From NCBI RefSeq assembly GCF_042676185.1, contig NZ_JBHTJT010000021.1:123756-187755 (forward strand): a stretch of DNA of 64,000 nt, in the 5' to 3' direction. Each line of letters begins with the position of its first letter. Positions within the stretch are counted from its first letter, which is position 1. Made by a program: the position numbers and the translations under genes. The notes under the pieces were generated by a model. That model had not been told where the DNA came from and made no database searches. It saw nothing but the letters and a program-made list of their open reading frames with translations. The DNA is from Tropicimonas aquimaris. GTDB taxonomy: Bacteria; Pseudomonadota; Alphaproteobacteria; Rhodobacterales; Rhodobacteraceae. This document shows positions 44,334-53,382 of this stretch, in pieces.

Positions 44334-46742
44334 ATGAAATTCACGCTTTCCTGGCTCAAGCATCACCTGGACACCCAGGCGACGCTCGACGAGATCCTCG
44401 ATGCCCTGACCGACCTCGGGCTGGAGGTCGAGGGGGTGGAAAACCCTGCGGCGAAGCTCGGTGCCTTTACCATCGGCAAGGTCCACAAGGCGGAGAAGCA
44501 TCCTGACGCCGACAAGCTCCGGGTCTGCATCGTGCAGACCGACGAGGGCGAGAGCCAGATCATTTGCGGCGCGCCGAATGCCCGGGAGGGGATCACCGTG
44601 GTGGTCGCAAAGCCCGGCACCTATGTGCCCGGCATCGACACCACCATCAGCGTCGGCAAGATCCGTGGCATCGAGAGCCATGGCATGATGTGCTCCGAGC
44701 GCGAGATGGAAATGTCGGACGAGCACGACGGCATCATCGAGCTGCCCTCGGGCGAGGTCGGGCAAAGCTTTGCCGACTGGCTGGCCGAGAACCGTCCAGA
44801 AAAGGTCGACCCGGTCATCGAGATCGCGATCACCCCCAACCGCCCCGATGCGCTCGGCGTCGAAGGTGTGGCGCGTGACCTTGCGGCCCGCGGGCTTGGC
44901 ACTCTGATCCCCCGCGAGGTCAATCCGGTGCCGGCCGCCTTCGCCGCGCCGCTCACGGTGACGATCGACGAGGACACGCTCGACGGCTGCCCGCTGTTCG
45001 CCGGCCGGCTGATCCGGGGGGTGAAGAACGGCCCGTCGCCCCAATGGCTGCAGGACGCGCTGCGCGCCATCGGCCTGCGCCCGATCAGCTTTCTCGTCGA
45101 CGTGACCAACTTTTTCACCTACGACCGCAACCGGCCGCTGCACGTCTTTGACGCCGACAAGGTGAAGGGCAACCTGCGTGTGCACCGGGCCAGGGGCGGC
45201 GAGACGCTCGTGGCGCTGGACGACAAGGAATACACGCTGCAGGCCGGGCAGATGGTGATTTCTGACGATGAGGGTCCGGAGAGCATTGCCGGGATCATGG
45301 GTGGGGCCGCCACGGGCTGCACTGAGGAGACGGTGAACGTCTTTGTCGAAAGCGCCTACTGGGATCCGATCCAGATCGCCTACACGGGCCGCGCGCTCAA
45401 GATCAATTCGGACGCCCGTTACCGGTTCGAGCGTGGCGTGGACCCGGCGTTCACCCCCATCGGGCTGGAGCATGCGGTGCGGATGATCGTCGACCATGCG
45501 GGCGGCGAGGCGTCCGAGCTGATCGTGGCCGGCGCCGTGCGCGACACCGACCGCGCCTATCGGCTCGACACCAAGCGGGTCGAGAGCCTGGTGGGCATGG
45601 AGATCCCCGACGCCGAGCAGCGCGCGACGCTGGAGGCCCTGGGCTTCCGGCTCGAGGGCGACATGGCCCATGTTCCGAGCTGGCGGCCGGATGTGCAGGG
45701 AGAGGCCGACCTGGTGGAAGAGGTGGCGCGCGTCGCCTCGCTCACCAAGCTGCAGGGCGTCCCGATGAGCCGGGCGACGCCGGGCGTGCCAGAGCCGGTG
45801 CTGACGCCGATGCAGCGCCGCGAGTCGATGGCCCGACGCACGATGGCGGCGCTCGGTTACAATGAATGCGTGACCTATTCCTTCATCGACCAGGCGGCAG
45901 CGGAGCTGTTCGGCGGTGGCGGGGATGCCACGAAGCTGGAGAACCCGATCTCCTCCGAGATGAGCCACATGCGGCCCTCGCCGCTGCCTGCCCTGCTGCA
46001 GGCGGCCGCCCGCAACCAGGCGCGCGGCTTTGCCGACCTCGCCCTGTTCGAGGTCGGCCCGGCCTTCCACGGCGGCGAGCCGGAGGAGCAGAACCAGGTG
46101 GCCGTTGGCCTGCTGGTGGGGCACACCGGCCCGCGCGACGTGCATGGCACGCGCCGCGGCGTCGATACCTTTGACGCCAAGGCCGACATCGAGGCGGTGC
46201 TGGCCGCCATCGGCGCCCCGGCCAAGGTACAGATCCGGCGCGACGCGCCTGGCTGGTTCCACCCGGGCCGATCCGGCGCGATCTGCCTCGGGCCCAAGAA
46301 CGTTCTCGGCGTCTTTGGCGAGGTGCATCCCAAGGTGCTCGCGGCGCTGGATGTGAAGGGGCCGGCGGTGGCCTTCACGGTCGACCTGGCGGCGATCCCC
46401 TTCCCCAAGGCAAAGAGCGCGAGCCGCGGTGCGATGGAACTGTCGGACCTGCAAGCGGTGGAGCGCGACTTCGCCTTCGTGCTCGACGCCAATGTCGAGG
46501 CGCTGGACGTCGTGAATGCCGCGGCTGGCGCCGACAAGGCGCTGATCGAGGAAGTGCGGGTCTTCGACGAGTTCCACGGGCCCAAGGCCGAGGCGCAAAT
46601 GGGCGAGGGCAAGAAATCGCTCGCCATCACCGTTCGCCTGCAGCCGAAGGTGAAGACCCTCACCGAAGAGGAGATCGAGGCCGTGGGCAAGAAGGTGATC
46701 GAGAAGGTCGCCAGGGCCACCGGCGGCACGCTGCGCGGCTGA
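44334..46742 (+). CDS. pheT: Phenylalanine--tRNA ligase beta subunit
   Basis: An 802-residue subunit with the expected order: N-terminal B1 core and tRNA-binding (EMAP-like) domain at about 40-150, B3/B4 editing region (about 215-390, with RFERGVDP), B5 domain, catalytic-like core and the C-terminal ferredoxin-fold anticodon-binding domain (about 705-800). Start MKFTLSWLKHHLD is canonical. 296 bases without a recognisable feature precede it. Confidence 0.97.
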   Translation: MKFTLSWLKHHLDTQATLDEILDALTDLGLEVEGVENPAAKLGAFTIGKVHKAEKHPDADKLRVCIVQTDEGESQIICGAPNAREGITVVVAKPGTYVPGIDTTISVGKIRGIESHGMMCSEREMEMSDEHDGIIELPSGEVGQSFADWLAENRPEKVDPVIEIAITPNRPDALGVEGVARDLAARGLGTLIPREVNPVPAAFAAPLTVTIDEDTLDGCPLFAGRLIRGVKNGPSPQWLQDALRAIGLRPISFLVDVTNFFTYDRNRPLHVFDADKVKGNLRVHRARGGETLVALDDKEYTLQAGQMVISDDEGPESIAGIMGGAATGCTEETVNVFVESAYWDPIQIAYTGRALKINSDARYRFERGVDPAFTPIGLEHAVRMIVDHAGGEASELIVAGAVRDTDRAYRLDTKRVESLVGMEIPDAEQRATLEALGFRLEGDMAHVPSWRPDVQGEADLVEEVARVASLTKLQGVPMSRATPGVPEPVLTPMQRRESMARRTMAALGYNECVTYSFIDQAAAELFGGGGDATKLENPISSEMSHMRPSPLPALLQAAARNQARGFADLALFEVGPAFHGGEPEEQNQVAVGLLVGHTGPRDVHGTRRGVDTFDAKADIEAVLAAIGAPAKVQIRRDAPGWFHPGRSGAICLGPKNVLGVFGEVHPKVLAALDVKGPAVAFTVDLAAIPFPKAKSASRGAMELSDLQAVERDFAFVLDANVEALDVVNAAAGADKALIEEVRVFDEFHGPKAEAQMGEGKKSLAITVRLQPKVKTLTEEEIEAVGKKVIEKVARATGGTLRG

Positions 46743-46818
46743 TAATCCGCTCGGCGCGACGGAATTCCCGGCCGACTCCGTTTCAGTGGCATTACCCAGC
46801 CACCGAAACGGGGTCTCC

Positions 46819-47418
46819 ATGCTCAAACGTCTTTCTCCCTACCTCCTCTGGGGTTTTCTCGCACTGCCCGCCGCGGGTATGCTGTGGGAGCTCTCAGCCT
46901 CCACCAATTCGCGCATCCTGCACGTCCTCGTGCACCCGACGGGTGAATTCGCCGCTCGCTTCATGATCATCGCGATGATGGCAACGCCGCTGACGCGGCT
47001 GCTGCCGGGCTGGCGTGGTCCGCGCTGGCTGGTGAAGAACCGGCGTTACTTCGGCGTCGCGGCCTTCGGCTACGCGGCCCTGCACACGCTGTTCTACGTG
47101 ATCGACAGGGGCACGCTGGAGACCATCCTTGCGCAGGTCGGCCGGTTCGACATCTGGACAGGCTGGCTCGCCTTCGCGATCTTCATCCCGCTTGCCGCCA
47201 CGTCGTTCAACGGCGCGATCCGGCGCATGGGGCCGAAACGGTGGAAGGCCGTGCAGCGCTGGACCTACCCGGCCGCCGTGCTGACGCTGCTGCACTGGGC
47301 TGCGCTGCACAACTGGGAGCACCCCGCCGCCGCGCTGATCCACTTTGCCCCCCTTGCCTTGCTGGAGCTCTATCGTATGTGGTGGAACCTGAACCGGCAC
47401 CACCCCGTGGCCGCCTGA
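46819..47418 (+). CDS. msrQ: Ferric-reductase-like heme membrane protein (MsrQ type)
   Basis: A 199-residue inner-membrane protein with five to six helices and conserved histidines (LHVLVHPTGEF, ALHTLFYVI, LLHWAALHNW) that would ligate heme, plus the RRYFGVAAFGYA motif. MsrQ passes electrons from the quinone pool to periplasmic MsrP, which repairs oxidised methionine. msrP is not in this window, so the symbol rests on sequence alone. Confidence 0.78.
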   Translation: MLKRLSPYLLWGFLALPAAGMLWELSASTNSRILHVLVHPTGEFAARFMIIAMMATPLTRLLPGWRGPRWLVKNRRYFGVAAFGYAALHTLFYVIDRGTLETILAQVGRFDIWTGWLAFAIFIPLAATSFNGAIRRMGPKRWKAVQRWTYPAAVLTLLHWAALHNWEHPAAALIHFAPLALLELYRMWWNLNRHHPVAA

Positions 47419-47445
47419 TCCAGAGACGCAATCGAAGGAAGATCC

Positions 47446-47895
47446 ATGCCCCTCAAAATCTATCTCTCCGGCGAGATTCACACCGATTGGCGCGAACGCA
47501 TCATCGCTGGAGCCGAGGGGCTGGATGTCAGCTTCGACAGCCCGGTGACCGACCACGCCGCCAGCGACGATTGCGGCGTGGCGATCCTTGGCGCGGAGCC
47601 GGACAAGTTCTGGCATGACCACAAGGGCGCCAAGCTCAACGCGATCCGCACTCGCCGCGGTATCGAGGCGGCGGATGTGGTCGTGGTGCGCTTCGGCGAG
47701 AAGTACAAGCAGTGGAACGCCGCCTTCGACGCGGGCTATGCCGCGGCGCTCGGCAAGTCGCTGATCGTGCTGCACGGCGCCGACCATCAGCACGCGCTGA
47801 AGGAGATCGACGCCGCCGCGCTTGCGGTTGCGGAGACGCCCGAGCAGGTCGTCCAGATCCTGACCTACGTGCTCACGGGCGCGCTGCCCGGCTGA
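47446..47895 (+). CDS. YtoQ family protein
   Basis: A 149-residue soluble protein beginning LKIYLSGEIHTDWRE, with the family motif FDSPVTDHAASDDCG and a KFWHDHKGAKLNAIRTR block. The fold resembles nucleoside 2-deoxyribosyltransferases. Function unknown. It lies 27 bases after msrQ in the same direction and converges with the GST gene. Confidence 0.85.
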   Translation: MPLKIYLSGEIHTDWRERIIAGAEGLDVSFDSPVTDHAASDDCGVAILGAEPDKFWHDHKGAKLNAIRTRRGIEAADVVVVRFGEKYKQWNAAFDAGYAAALGKSLIVLHGADHQHALKEIDAAALAVAETPEQVVQILTYVLTGALPG

Positions 47896-47907
47896 AACGT
47901 CGGAGCG

Positions 47908-48633
47908 TCAGTCCCGCGGCGGGGTGTTCAGGCCACGCTGCACCGCCGGACGCGCAAGGAAGCGGTCGCGCCAGGCGCTGACATTCGGGAAATCCTCCAT
48001 CCCGACCAGTTCGAGCGCATTGTAGGTCGTGCCGAGCGCCCGCAACCAGGGGACGATGGCGATGTCGGCGATCGAATATTCGCCGGCGATCCATTCCTTC
48101 CCCTCGAGCGCTTCGTCGAGCACGCCGAGCAGGCGCTTTGCCTCGTCGATGTAGCGCTGGCGCGGGCGAGGGTCCCCGATCTCGCTGCCGGCAAAGGAAT
48201 GGAAATACCCGAGCTGCCCGAACATCGGCCCGACGCCGCCCATCTGGAACATCAGCCATTGGGTGACGATCTGCCGGTCCCGCGCGCTGCCTCCGGCCAG
48301 TTGGCCGGTCTTTTCCGCGAGGTAGAGCAGGATCGCGCCAGATTCGAACAGCCCGATCGGCGCGCCGTCCGGTCCGTTGGGGTCGATGATCGCGGGGATT
48401 TTGCCGTTGGGATTAAGCGACCGGAACTCCGGGCTCTTCACATCCTCGGGGCGGAGCCGCACCTGGTGCGCCTCGTAGGACAGTCCCATCTCCTCGAGAG
48501 CAATGGACACCTTCACGCCGTTGGGGGTGGGCCAGGAATAGAGCTGGATCCGGTCGGGGTGCCGGGCGGGCCAGCGTCGGGTGATCGGAAAGTTTGCAAG
48601 ATCGGGCGCAATAGCCAGGGTCTGGATGTTCAT
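47908..48633 (-). CDS. Glutathione S-transferase family protein (YghU/GstB-like)
   Basis: A 241-residue cytoplasmic protein. Residues 30-115 form the thioredoxin-like domain (QLYSWPTPNGVKVSIALEE, with NPNGKIPAI and LFESGAILLYLAE), then the helical C-terminal domain. The WPTPNGxK motif points to nu-class GSTs such as YghU, which use glutathione for peroxide or disulfide-bond chemistry. ATG at 48633 with AAGGA upstream. Confidence 0.88.
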   Translation of the reverse strand: MNIQTLAIAPDLANFPITRRWPARHPDRIQLYSWPTPNGVKVSIALEEMGLSYEAHQVRLRPEDVKSPEFRSLNPNGKIPAIIDPNGPDGAPIGLFESGAILLYLAEKTGQLAGGSARDRQIVTQWLMFQMGGVGPMFGQLGYFHSFAGSEIGDPRPRQRYIDEAKRLLGVLDEALEGKEWIAGEYSIADIAIVPWLRALGTTYNALELVGMEDFPNVSAWRDRFLARPAVQRGLNTPPRD

Positions 48634-48756
48634 GTCTGATCCTTTTCGTTTCCGGATCGATCTATGCATTCCCCGCCCGGAAGGAACCCCGCCGGCTGTG
48701 CGCCGCGCCACCGCTCCCCTGCGCCAGCGAACCGAACACGCGGTGGCGGTTGCGCA

Positions 48757-48786
48757 AAATAAAACCCCCGACGTGGCCGGGGGTTT
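48757..48786 (-). terminator. Rho-independent terminator of rpsU
   Basis: On the minus strand AAACCCCCG pairs with CGGGGGTTT around a 7-base loop, followed by TTTTATTTT. It lies 67 bases after the rpsU stop and upstream of the GST gene, so rpsU is monocistronic. Confidence 0.88.
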
Positions 48787-48852
48787 CGTGACTGGCGTCC
48801 GCCATGTCAATTCAGTCGCGCCGGAGATGGCGCCGTGGGTCTCATCTCTGAC

Positions 48853-49059
48853 TCAGAGGAGCCCTTCGCGCTGCGCCTTTTTCCGCGCCAGCTTGCGTGC
48901 ACGGCGAATCGCCTCGGCTTTCTCGCGCGCCTTCTTCTCGGAAGGCTTCTCGAAGTGCTGCTTGAGCTTCATCTCGCGGAAAACGCCTTCCCGCTGCAGC
49001 TTCTTCTTCAGAGCGCGGAGCGCCTGATCGACATTATTGTCGCGAACACTGACCTGCAT
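48853..49059 (-). CDS. rpsU: 30S ribosomal protein S21
   Basis: A 68-residue very basic protein beginning MQVSVRDNNVDQALRALKKK, the canonical alphaproteobacterial S21. It is part of the small subunit and aids initiation. Strong promoter upstream and terminator downstream. Confidence 0.97.
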   Translation of the reverse strand: MQVSVRDNNVDQALRALKKKLQREGVFREMKLKQHFEKPSEKKAREKAEAIRRARKLARKKAQREGLL

Positions 49060-49111
49060 GTGGTTGTCACCACCTTTCCTGTTAGAGTTGCATCTGATTG
49101 CAGGAGTGGGC

Positions 49112-49140
49112 CGTATAGCAAAGGCAAGCGGCCATGTCCA
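49112..49140 (-). promoter_or_regulatory. Putative sigma-70 promoter of rpsU
   Basis: On the minus strand TGGACA (49140-49135) and TATACG (49117-49112) are 17 bases apart, about 52 bases before the rpsU start. Close to the housekeeping consensus. Confidence 0.65.
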
Positions 49141-49176
49141 TCAGCACGTGCCGAAAACCCGAACACGAGGTATCCG

Positions 49177-49944
49177 ATGACCCAGACGCTCGTCCGGACC
49201 ACCAGCGAAGCCCATCCCGAGATCAAGGAACGGCTCCTGGACGCGGCGCTGATCCATGTCGCCTTCGACGGCTGGAGCGACGCCACCTTCCGTGCTGCCT
49301 GCCGCGATGCCGGGGTCGACCTGGCCGTCGGCCGGGTGATCTGTCCGCGTGGCGGGGTGGACCTCGCCCTTGCCTACCACGAGCGGGGCGACCGGATCAT
49401 GTTGGAGCAGCTCGCGCTGGAGGACCTGCCGACGATGCGCCTGCGCGACCGGATCATGCTGGCCATCCGTCTGCGGATCGAGGCGATCGACGACAAGGAG
49501 GCAGTGCGGCGCGGCTCCACGCTGCTGACCTTGCCGCAATACGCCGCCGACGGCGCGCGCGCAATCTGGGCCACCGCCGACCGGATCTGGAGCGCGCTCG
49601 GCGACAGTTCCGACGACATCAACTGGTATTCCAAGCGCGCCTCCCTCTCGGCGGTCTACAGCAGCACGATACTCTACTGGCTTGGGGATGACAGCGAGGG
49701 CAACGAGGCGACCTGGGCGTTTCTGGAGCGGCGAGTCGAGGATGTGCTGCGGGTGGAGAAGATGCGCGCGCAGGTGTCGGGAAACCCGGTGCTCAAGCGG
49801 CTCTTCGCCGGTCCGAACTGGCTCCTCGGCAAGGTCCGGGCACCCGGCGCGGGAAAGACGGAAGAGCACATGCCGGGCCACTGGTCCGAACCCGGCGAGA
49901 GCGAAGAGGGCGTGAGGGGCACGGCGGCCTTCCGTCCGCGCTGA
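49177..49944 (+). CDS. COQ9 family protein
   Basis: A 255-residue protein. An N-terminal TetR-like helix-turn-helix fold (about 18-60, ERLLDAALIHVAFDGWSDATF) precedes the COQ9 domain, with NWYSKRASLSAVYSSTILYWL near residue 150 and DSEGNEATWAFLERR. COQ9 proteins bind lipid and help ubiquinone biosynthesis hydroxylation. The TetR-like start no longer binds DNA in studied homologues. ATG at 49177 has GAGG upstream. Confidence 0.9.
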   Translation: MTQTLVRTTSEAHPEIKERLLDAALIHVAFDGWSDATFRAACRDAGVDLAVGRVICPRGGVDLALAYHERGDRIMLEQLALEDLPTMRLRDRIMLAIRLRIEAIDDKEAVRRGSTLLTLPQYAADGARAIWATADRIWSALGDSSDDINWYSKRASLSAVYSSTILYWLGDDSEGNEATWAFLERRVEDVLRVEKMRAQVSGNPVLKRLFAGPNWLLGKVRAPGAGKTEEHMPGHWSEPGESEEGVRGTAAFRPR

Positions 49945-50008
49945 GCGCCGATTGCATACCGGGCGGCGTCGGTCCAGAAACGGGGCGAGTCCAAGGAGGA
50001 GCCCGGTC

Positions 50009-50998
50009 ATGACCCTGCCCGAAACCATGCGCGCCATCGAAATCAGCGAACCCGGCGGGCCCGAGGTGCTGACCCCGGCGACCCGCCCGGTGCCGCAACC
50101 CGGTCCGGGACAGATCCTGATCCGCAGCGCCTATGCCGGGGTGAACCGGCCCGATGCCCTGCAGCGGGCCGGCAGCTACAACCCGCCGCCGGGCGCGAGC
50201 GACCTGCCGGGGCTGGAAGCCGCCGGCGAAGTGGCGGCGGTCGGCCCCGACGTCTCGGGCTGGCGGGTCGGCGACGCCGTCTGCGCGCTCCTGCCCGGCG
50301 GCGGCTATGCCGAATACGTGGTCACGCCGGCCGCCCATGCGCTGCCCGTCCCGAAGGGCATGATGCTCCGCGAGGCGGCTTGCCTGCCCGAGACCTTCTT
50401 CACCGTCTGGAGCAACGTGTTCATGCGCGGCGGTCTTCGCGCGGGTGAGCGGTTCCTCGTGCACGGCGGCAGCTCCGGCATCGGCACGACGGCGATCCAA
50501 CTCGCCCGGCATTTCGGCGCAAGGGTCTTTGCGACCGCCGGTTCGGACGACAAATGCGCTGCCTGCCTGCGTCTGGGCGCCGAGCGGGCGATCAAATACC
50601 GCGACGAGGATTTCGTGGAGGTCCTGCGCGCGGAGGGCGGTGCGGACCTGATCCTCGACATGGTCGGCGGCAGCTACTTGCCGCGCAACGTCAAGGCTCT
50701 CGCCGACGACGGGCGGCTGGTGCAGATCGCGTTCCTTCAAGGGCCCAAGGTGGAGCTCAACTTCGCTCAGGTCATGATGCGCCGGCTCACGATCACCGGC
50801 TCGACCCTCCGTCCGCAATCGGACCTCGCCAAGGCCCGGATCGCAGAGGCGCTGCGCGCGCGGGTGTGGCCGCTGCTGGAGGCGGGCCGCGTCGCTCCGG
50901 TCATGGACTCGGAGTTTCCGCTGGAAGAGGCCGCCGCCGCTCACGCGCGTATCGAGAGCTCCGGCCACGTCGGGAAGATCGTGCTTCGGATCTGCTGA
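50009..50998 (+). CDS. NAD(P)H-quinone oxidoreductase, zinc-free MDR family (PIG3-like)
   Basis: A 329-residue cytoplasmic enzyme of the medium-chain dehydrogenase/reductase superfamily. Visible are the N-terminal GroES-like domain (YAGVNRPDALQRAG, PGLEAAGEV) and the nucleotide motif HGGSSGIGTTAIQLA near residue 150. No zinc ligands are present. The TP53I3/PIG3 group reduces quinones with NADPH. AAGGAGGA before the ATG at 50009. Confidence 0.88.
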   Translation: MTLPETMRAIEISEPGGPEVLTPATRPVPQPGPGQILIRSAYAGVNRPDALQRAGSYNPPPGASDLPGLEAAGEVAAVGPDVSGWRVGDAVCALLPGGGYAEYVVTPAAHALPVPKGMMLREAACLPETFFTVWSNVFMRGGLRAGERFLVHGGSSGIGTTAIQLARHFGARVFATAGSDDKCAACLRLGAERAIKYRDEDFVEVLRAEGGADLILDMVGGSYLPRNVKALADDGRLVQIAFLQGPKVELNFAQVMMRRLTITGSTLRPQSDLAKARIAEALRARVWPLLEAGRVAPVMDSEFPLEEAAAAHARIESSGHVGKIVLRIC

Positions 50999-51107
50999 GA
51001 CCCGCAGCATTTTTCGTTTCGTGATTGTCACAGGCCGCGCGTAGATTCTCCGCGCAGGCCCGGCCATGTCGGCGCGGGCCCATTTCTTGCAAGCGGATTA
51101 CTTCGAC

Positions 51108-51842
51108 ATGTCCAAAAAACTCATCGCGGAATTCATCGGCACATTCTGGCTGGTCCTAGGCGGTTGCGGCGCGGCGGTTCTCGCTGCGGGCGTCCCCGAT
51201 GTCGGCATCGGCTTCCTCGGTGTCTCCCTCGCCTTCGGCCTCACGGTCATGACCATGGCCTACGCGGTCGGCAACATCTCGGGCGGGCATTTCAATCCCG
51301 CAGTGTCCTTCGGACTGATGGTCGCCGGCAAGTTCGACGGCAAGGACTTGCTGCCCTACTGGGCGGCGCAGGTCGCGGGCGCGGTTACGGCGGGCCTGGT
51401 CCTCTGGATCATCGCCCATGGCCAGGACGGCTTCTCCTCGGCGGGCAATTTCGCCCTCAACGGCTACGGCTCGGCTTCGCCCGGCGGCTACGGCTTCTTC
51501 TCCGGGCTGGTGACCGAGATCGTGATGACGGCCATGTTCCTTGTGATCATCCTTGGTGCGACCTCCAAGGGCGTGCCGGTCGGTTTTGCGCCTATCGCCA
51601 TCGGCCTCGGCCTGACGCTCATTCACCTGATCTCGATCCCGGTGACCAACACCTCCGTCAACCCGGCCCGGTCCACCGGTGTCGCGCTTTTTGGTGGCGG
51701 CAAGGCGATCCTGCAGCTCTGGCTGTTCTGGGTGGCGCCGCTCATCGGCGGCGCGGTGGGCGCGGTGATCTGGAAGATGCTGGAGCCCGAGGCCTACACC
51801 GCCGCCGAGCCGCCGGCGGTGAGCGACGCGCCCGACGCCTGA
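51108..51842 (+). CDS. aqpZ: Aquaporin Z
   Basis: A 244-residue inner-membrane channel with six helices and both NPA loops (GGHFNPAVSFG near residue 62 and NTSVNPARSTG near residue 186). The arginine after the second NPA and the threonine-containing selectivity region fit a water channel rather than a glycerol facilitator. The ribosome site is weak. Monocistronic by spacing. Confidence 0.95.
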   Translation: MSKKLIAEFIGTFWLVLGGCGAAVLAAGVPDVGIGFLGVSLAFGLTVMTMAYAVGNISGGHFNPAVSFGLMVAGKFDGKDLLPYWAAQVAGAVTAGLVLWIIAHGQDGFSSAGNFALNGYGSASPGGYGFFSGLVTEIVMTAMFLVIILGATSKGVPVGFAPIAIGLGLTLIHLISIPVTNTSVNPARSTGVALFGGGKAILQLWLFWVAPLIGGAVGAVIWKMLEPEAYTAAEPPAVSDAPDA

Positions 51843-51852
51843 CCCGGGGTGG

Positions 51853-52440
51853 CTACATCTGGTCGCCGGGGTAGGCCTGCTCCGGCGTGATCTCGTAGCC
51901 CCAGCCCAGACCGGCATTCTTCCAGCCATTCATCACCCGGTGGCCCCTCTCGGGGCCATCGGACGCCTTGTCGCCCTCGAACCCGTCGATCACCGTGTAG
52001 ACATTGGAAAAACCGAGGTCGAAGATCATGTCGGCGGCCTTCGCGCTGCGTGACCCGGAGCGGCAGATCAGAATTATCGGCCTCTCGTCCTCCATTTCGA
52101 TGGCTTCCGCATAATCCAGGAAATCGAATTCGAAAGCGGTGTTGCTCTCCAGCGCATAGCTCTGCTTGTCGGGATTGTAGCTAGCATGTTCGGGCATCAC
52201 CATCAGCGGGATATGGACGTTCACCCGCGTCGGGACGCCGACGAAGGTGAGCTCGGAACGGCTGCGAACGTCCATCAGAATGACGCTCTCATCCTTCAGC
52301 ATATCGGCCGCTTCAACCGCTGTCAGGTAGAGGCCGGCCTTGGTCTGCTTGTTGGCGGGAACGTTCTGGGCGTCCTCCGCAATGGCCGCAGCTGGCAGCA
52401 ACACGAGAAGAGCTGCGGGAAATATCCACGAAAATCGCAT
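51853..52440 (-). CDS. Exported rhodanese-like domain protein
   Basis: A 195-residue protein with a signal peptide (to about IAE at 22) and one rhodanese domain. The catalytic cysteine is Cys126 in ILICRSGSRS. The first part of the domain has the MDVRSRSE block. Periplasmic rhodaneses handle sulfane sulfur or act in redox sensing; role here is unknown. AGGAGAG is 6 bases before the ATG at 52440. Confidence 0.87.
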   Translation of the reverse strand: MRFSWIFPAALLVLLPAAAIAEDAQNVPANKQTKAGLYLTAVEAADMLKDESVILMDVRSRSELTFVGVPTRVNVHIPLMVMPEHASYNPDKQSYALESNTAFEFDFLDYAEAIEMEDERPIILICRSGSRSAKAADMIFDLGFSNVYTVIDGFEGDKASDGPERGHRVMNGWKNAGLGWGYEITPEQAYPGDQM

Positions 52441-52630
52441 GGTAACTCTCCTGGTTCGTCGGGCGCCGATCCCACCGGATCCAGCCCGGCCAGGGGCGCA
52501 ACAAAAAAATAAGTAAGTGATGCTGTCCCCGAAGGGGCCGCATAAGAATCGGCAACAATAAGTTGACGTAGCGTCAGAATAGCACGGGGGCGCCAGATCG
52601 CAAAGCGCCAGGGCTTCGCCCGAGCTGGCC

Positions 52631-53260
52631 CTAACGGATGGGATCGAGAAGCGCGTCGGGCAATGTGCAGTCGCGACGGACATCGCTGCCACAGGCGCGC
52701 GGGTCGAGATCCTTTGTCAGACAGATCCGAGTTTCCATGATCCGTCCGTCCCTGCAGGTGATCGTCACCATGTCGCGGGAAAGCTCCGGATTGGCCTGCA
52801 GCCAGGCTTCCTCGACCACCGCAGCCGGCAAGGCGACCGTCTTGTCCAGCTTTCGAAGAACCGCCGGCGGGGTCACGCTTTCGAAGGCATCGCGCGCGAG
52901 CGCGTAGTAGGCATCCGACTCCAGCCCCGAACACCGCCCGTGCTTCTTCCACTGATACCAGGCGAGCCCGTCGGACCCCATGATGTCGGCCATTGCCGCG
53001 GTCTGGCCCCGCGACGGGTTGCGCGCCGATGTGTTGCAGAAGCTCGGCCAGCCAGCCTCGTATTGCGGCCAGAGCCCGTGCAGCACCCAGCCGTGATCCA
53101 GCGCCGGGTCGCATTGCTTGGCGCCCTTGGCGTCGCCCTCGATGGCGCAGAAGTTCGGCGACCAGCTCAGGGCCATCACGTAATAGTCGAAATCGCCGGC
53201 CCGCTCGCCCTCGGCACAGGCGGTTCCGGCCAGCATGGCCCACAGAAGCATCCAGCGCAT
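52631..53260 (-). CDS. Ribonuclease T2 family protein
   Basis: A 209-residue secreted RNase. A signal peptide (about 1-17) precedes the two catalytic segments: CAS I HGLWPQY with His61 and CAS II WKKHGRC with His107. Several cysteines probably form disulfides. It cuts RNA in the periplasm or outside the cell for nutrient use. I chose the ATG at 53260 (MRWMLLWAML) since AAGGAAAGA lies just upstream. Confidence 0.92.
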   Translation of the reverse strand: MRWMLLWAMLAGTACAEGERAGDFDYYVMALSWSPNFCAIEGDAKGAKQCDPALDHGWVLHGLWPQYEAGWPSFCNTSARNPSRGQTAAMADIMGSDGLAWYQWKKHGRCSGLESDAYYALARDAFESVTPPAVLRKLDKTVALPAAVVEEAWLQANPELSRDMVTITCRDGRIMETRICLTKDLDPRACGSDVRRDCTLPDALLDPIR

Positions 53261-53382
53261 TAGGTCTTTCCTTTCCGTCGCCGTCGCCTTATATGCCATG
53301 CAATTCCCGAAAACGAGGAAAAGCGGCCCGACAGGCTGCGGCCGTTTCCCGGCCACGGGAGAAATGTGCGAAGGAGGCAGAC

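Noticed and set aside
44265..46826. 850-codon open frame opposite pheT
   Set aside because: Shadow of a GC-rich essential gene; composition (Arg, His, Gly) is not that of a real protein.
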